Source of the DNA: Nageia nagi
Lineage: Eukaryota > Pinophyta
DNA: 64,000 bases
Direction of reading: 5' to 3'
Assembly (NCBI GenBank): GCA_050084985.1
Contig: JBITNC010000001.1
Location: 1,612,001 to 1,676,000, forward strand
A program made the translations under genes and the position numbers. Under the pieces are notes generated by a model that did no database searches, was not told the DNA's origin, and saw only the letters and a list, made by a program, of their open reading frames with translations. The number at the start of each line of letters is the position of its first letter. Position 1 is the first letter of the stretch. Positions 61,101 through 64,000 of the stretch are shown here, in pieces.

Positions 61101-61587
61101 GCTCAGAATTGGGGAACTCTATAAACTTTACAGTCCCAACTGCATTTTTATTTAGCCAGGCTATGATACTTGCTCTCAGGTTGGAACTAGGTGTCATATA
61201 CCAATCAATGTGCATAAGGGAATGCATAGGGGAGGGTGGATTAAAAGCCTTCGCTACTGAAATGGAATCCAAATTTAGGATAGTTTTTCCTTGCAAGTCT
61301 CTGACAATTCTAGTTGCAAGATCAAATGCCCCCCTTATAACCTCTATCAACTCAGGAGCAGGAAATCATCTATGGGGAATGAAGTACATGAGACCCAACC
61401 CCATTGGTGAATGTGCTATGTGATTAAAACTGAAGTTTGGGCACTTACCTTCAGCGGTGCCCTTGGGGTTCTTATTTCGAGCTATAATTTTAGTGTCCCA
61501 CAATAATTCCATGGAATCCATTATTTTCCTTGCTGTCTTCATCGATGATCCTGAGCTCATTTTGTTTACTTGTGCTGTGCTTCTCAA
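58104..61587 (-). pseudogene. Extra sense ORF of element F (unknown protein with long coiled coil)
   Basis: The N-terminal part (61587-60772) is one frame broken by a single TGA (CGA in origin) after YFIPHR. It includes IVRDLQGKTILNLDSISVAK, IDWYMTPSSNLRASIIAWLN and FHFVYVSHIIWMMIHQNASV. The middle (about 60300-59300) is frameshifted and rich in Pro, Ser and charged residues. The C-terminal half (59213-58104) is a single frame with a few TAG/TAA stops and a strong coiled coil: NELLQTAVDLNISELTKLEV, KDAIISQRDVEITARVAEIR and FWELRVQEIKDLIHLRDHIE. It ends with FHIQQLLRKYAYVSYEILNT and a stop at 58104. There is no signal peptide or membrane segment. The IIWMMIHQN segment and the layout match the extra ORF of D. 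I do not recognise the family. It is better preserved than the copy in D. Confidence 0.7.
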
Positions 61588-62059
61588 CTCTTCTTATCTC
61601 ACTTCTGTAACCCTTAACCGGCACTTTGCTTTTCTTGAATTCTTCTGCTATATTCCATAGCTCCTAACAATGCGTAGTAGATATTAGCTTTGCAAATTTG
61701 TAAACAAATGCTTTCTATGAATTCTAGAGTTTAGGTATTTTTGACGAGTAGTGCTCTTGGTCCTTTTATAGCTCATTTCATTGATTGATGTGCAATCTCT
61801 CTAGATGTGTGAAATAACCTAATGGATAGTAGCATTAATAACTGATTTGATATTATACACTCTTTTTGGGAACTCCAAGATTTGATTTTCTATATCCCTT
61901 TTGGAAACTTCAATTCTATCGATGCATAAGTACAACTACCATCAACACTAAGCTACTAATAAAGAGCTGATAACTACAACAACAACTTGAAATAAATGCA
62001 AATGGCACACTATTTACAATGTGTACAAAATTATATCTTTTCAAAAGATCACTATCCTG
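61588..62059. other. Spacer between integrase and extra ORF of F
   Basis: About 470 bases without a readable gene, equivalent to 42771-43272 in D. Confidence 0.4.
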
Positions 62060-62521
62060 CGCTTGCGGTCTTATATCGCTTCAGGTGCTATCCATTAACT
62101 GAAATCAGTAGTTTGTAGCCATTTAATTTTGCCAGCTCAAAGGCATTTTTCCCAATGCATTTAGCTACTAAATAGGGTCCATACCACATGGATTCAAATT
62201 TTTTGTATTTCCCATGTTTAGCTCTATCTTCATCCCATTTCAACACTAAATCTCCTTCTCTGAAAGTATCTAGAGTTGATTTTCAACCATCAAACCATCT
62301 TTTTACTATTTCATTTCTTCTCTAGAGGTCTTGATACAATCGATTCTGGAGCTCTTCTAAATGCAACAGTTCATTCATTCTAACCTCGAGAGATTCAAAA
62401 TCCTCACCATATTCCCGTAAAACTTTTAAAATCGAAAGCTCGGAATGGCTTGGTAATACCACCCTTTTACCGTATACCAATGTATATGGGCTGGTTTTAA
62501 TGGCTAATTTTACTATGATAG
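62060..62521 (-). pseudogene. C-terminal end of pol (integrase) of element F
   Basis: One minus-strand frame reads VKLAIKTSPYTLVYGKRVVL near the G junction, then ILKVLREYGEDFESLEVRMN and EGDLVLKWDEDRAKHGKYKK. It ends with MWYGPYLVAKCIGKNAFELA and a region like NGHLKRY. Stops at QDL*RRNE, FDG*KST and VNG*HLK fit CAG to TAG or CGA to TGA changes. This is the C-terminal DNA-binding part of a Ty3/gypsy integrase. The catalytic core lies beyond element G and outside the window. Confidence 0.85.
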
Positions 62522-63021
62522 TGTTGAAGGATTTGAACTAGATCTAAACAAATCCTCAAGGACCTAAGACTAGGAAGCTAAATCATTCATCATCTATAAT
62601 TCTAAGAACATCATTCACACAATATGACACCAATTATATGTGGTTCCTCCCTCCTTGGGAGTACATTCACAACTAGTTCTCTATTCTCAATCTATGCCTC
62701 TCTTACAACTATTCTCTTGCTCTCTCCTACACAACCAAGTAGAGTAATCTTACTCCAAAACTTAGATATGTTACAAGAGGAGAGGCCCTCTATTTATAGC
62801 TTGATAGCACCTCCCTAACCTTCCTTTAACCCAAGGGTAAGGTTAGGGTTACATTAAATGTATCACCTAACTTCAACCTACCAACTAACCACTTTGGTAA
62901 ATTCAAAGTGTACATATTAAAGAATTCAATTAATCTTTTAAGGTATCTACATACCCTTAAGTGATTAATTGAATTTACAAGGAGTTTAGATATTCACAAT
63001 ATTTCATTACAAATTCTAACA
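62522..63021 (-). repeat. 3' LTR of element G
   Basis: Starts TGTTGAAGG and ends TTCTAACA on the plus strand; the minus strand starts TGTTAGAATT. A TATA-like TATAAATA (minus strand, 62791-62798) lies inside. Next to it, 63022-63034 reads CATTAAGGGGGAG on the minus strand, a clear polypurine tract. Confidence 0.85.
62791..62798 (-). promoter_or_regulatory. TATA box in the LTR of G
   Basis: TATAAATA followed by GAGGG on the minus strand, about 220 bases from the LTR start. Likely promoter; inferred from sequence only. Confidence 0.55.
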
Positions 63022-63034
63022 CTCCCCCTTAATG
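63022..63034 (-). promoter_or_regulatory. Polypurine tract of element G
   Basis: CATTAAGGGGGAG directly abuts the LTR start. It primes plus-strand DNA synthesis in retrotransposons. A near copy lies 830 bases away, just after RNase H. Confidence 0.8.
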
Positions 63035-63508
63035 CAATATTGGGATAGAGCATAGAAGAAAGAAGAGAGAGATTAAGAGAGAGTTCTTCTCCATAGAGAT
63101 ACAAGTGGAGATGAGAACATTTGCATATTTGAGAACCTTTTTGAGAACTAATATGAGACTCACTACATTACCATTTGACAAAAAATGGTTTATAATACAA
63201 TCATTAACCAAAATTGGTTTCAGTGTACATATTAGTCGATCAACTTTAAGCTGACATGTGAGTCTCCATGAGCTTGCTTTCACAAGGTGAGTAACCTGCA
63301 TTTCTGAAGAAGATCCTGCATGCTACAAGCAACTCATGAACAAAATCAGTTATATGCATCATATATTCAAATAAGAGAATAAAATAATGCCATATTATAA
63401 ATAACTAATCAATGGTGCACTATAAGCCATCACAGAGATGCCAAGCCATCACTCATAGTCACCTGTTGTATATAGACATGTGTTGATTTTACATAGAGCA
63501 TAAAAATT
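63035..63508. other. 3' untranslated region of G, non-repeated part
   Basis: No gene recognised. The minus-strand ORF at 63301-63029 looks like chance and has no known motif. Confidence 0.5.
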
Positions 63509-63790
63509 GTACAACGAGTTTCTCACGTAGAGCAAACTCACCATGGAGGTATAGAATGTACAACAAGTTCTTCACGTAGAGTGAACTTACCATGGAGGTA
63601 TATTAATTATATGCTCAAAAATTTGTACAAGTTTCTCACACAGAGCAAACTCACCACGGAGGTATAAAATGTACAACAAGTTTGTCACGCAGAGCAAACT
63701 TACCACTGAGGTATAAAATAATCAACACTCTATAACAATAATTGTACAAGTTTTTCACACAGAGCAAACTTACCACGGAGGTCTAGAATG
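63509..63790. repeat. Dimeric tandem repeat in the 3' untranslated region of G
   Basis: Five units start at 63509, 63557, 63624, 63670 and 63743, each with TGTACAA, then CACGTAGAGCAAACTCACC or a variant and ACGGAGGTAT. Spacings are 48, 67, 46 and 73 bases, so short and long units alternate in dimers of 115 and 119 bases. Confidence 0.92.
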
Positions 63791-63841
63791 TATAATCAAG
63801 AAAGGTCTCTTAGAGGTGAAGTTGTCATCACTAACAAAAGT

Positions 63842-64000
63842 TTAAACTTCACTCCCCCTTGAGGGCAACTTCACCAACTCAAGAGAATCCCTAAGCTTGC
63901 AGAACTGAGCTACAGGAAGGGGCTTGGTGAACAAATCAGTAGAGTTTTCAGTAGATGGACAATACTGTAAGTGTATGATGTCATCTAGAACCTTCTCCCT
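63842..64000 (-). CDS. C-terminal end of Ty1/copia polyprotein (RNase H), partial
   Basis: The 52 codons inside the window are open and end at a TAA (63842-63844). They read REKVLDDIIHLQYCPSTENS, then TDLFTKPLPVAQFCKLRDSL. The pattern (R..V..I.L.YCPTE.Q.AD..TKPL) is diagnostic of the last part of copia RNase H, which removes RNA from the hybrid. The five N-terminal domains lie outside the window. Immediately after the stop, the minus strand carries another purine-rich stretch. Confidence 0.85.
   Translation of the reverse strand, partial: REKVLDDIIHLQYCPSTENSTDLFTKPLPVAQFCKLRDSLELVKLPSRGSEV

Larger units (their letters stand above)
56561..62521 (-). mobile_element. Element F: 3' part of a Ty3/gypsy retrotransposon related to D
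   Basis: In element order the window holds the end of integrase (62521-62060), a spacer, a long extra ORF (61587-58104) and the 3' LTR (58002 down to about 56561). The remainder is cut by element G, inserted at 62521/62522, and by the window end. The integrase tail and the extra ORF match the corresponding parts of D in type and order, so F is a relative on the opposite strand. The outer LTR end is placed at 56561 only because the sequence there starts TGTAATAT; no second LTR is available to confirm it. Confidence 0.7.
62522..64000 (-). mobile_element. Element G: 3' end of a Ty1/copia retrotransposon inserted in F
   Basis: A 500-bp LTR (62522-63021), a polypurine tract, an unusual 0.8-kb 3' untranslated region with tandem repeats, and the end of RNase H are visible. 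The element continues beyond the window. Orientation is minus. The RNase H end has no in-frame stop before its natural one. This suggests G is among the youngest insertions here, although so short an open stretch cannot prove it. Confidence 0.85.

Noticed and set aside
61046-61660. Plus-strand ORFs over the start of the F extra ORF
   Set aside because: They are antisense to the well-preserved 192-codon minus frame and have no motif.
63509-63790. Regularly spaced repeats suggesting a CRISPR array
   Set aside because: The repeats are diverged, the spacers are not unique short sequences, and the context is the 3' end of a copia element in plant DNA.

Overview
This window is repeat-dominated plant nuclear DNA. 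It is AT-rich and contains no tRNA, rRNA, CRISPR array or recognisably functional host gene. I infer a seed plant with a very large genome, and a gymnosperm seems most likely. The reasons are thick layers of old, nested LTR retrotransposons, long LTRs (0.5-1.9 kb), Ty3/gypsy elements with extra ORFs, and a decayed plant-type PPR gene. The species cannot be named from the sequence.

Layout, left to right. Element A (647-11898, minus strand) is a Ty3/gypsy-type element with gag and, in antisense, a plant mobile domain (PMD) ORF; it has no pol. Its 3' LTR is split by a truncated chromovirus (948-3299) flanked by TGTAA duplications. Element B (13061-33557, minus) has similar termini, with gag, protease and another antisense PMD ORF but no RT or integrase. 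Its 3' LTR carries a poly(A)-tailed insertion (13927-14740) with a 16-bp duplication. Its 3' region carries element C (17443-22072, minus), a complete gag-protease-only retrotransposon flanked by TTGGA. A PPR pseudogene (33775-34640) follows.

Element D (34766-48975, plus) is a 14.2-kb Ty3/gypsy element with 1.86-kb LTRs. Its order is gag, protease, an RNase H lying before the RT, RT, RNase H, integrase, and then a large extra sense ORF. Element E (49104-54600, minus) is another gag-protease-only element, flanked by TTCTT and inserted in an older coding remnant. Element F (about 56561-62521, minus, right end missing) has the end of an integrase and the same type of extra ORF as D. Element G (62522 to the window end, minus) is the 3' end of a Ty1/copia element inserted in F; its RNase H end is still open.

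How the parts relate: nearly everything is mobile DNA. A, B, C and E keep gag (with or without protease) but lack RT and integrase, so they would need enzymes from other elements. D and F carry a large extra protein with a C-terminal coiled coil; A and B carry a captured PMD gene in antisense. Where the reading frame can be followed, most nonsense changes look like C-to-T transitions (CAG to TAG, CAA to TAA, CGA to TGA), as expected of long-methylated, silenced DNA. Tandem minisatellites sit inside several LTRs and 3' regions.

All boundaries come from reading repeats by eye. Those of C, E, the chromovirus and the poly(A) insert are firm because target-site duplications match; those of A, B, D and F are less firm.
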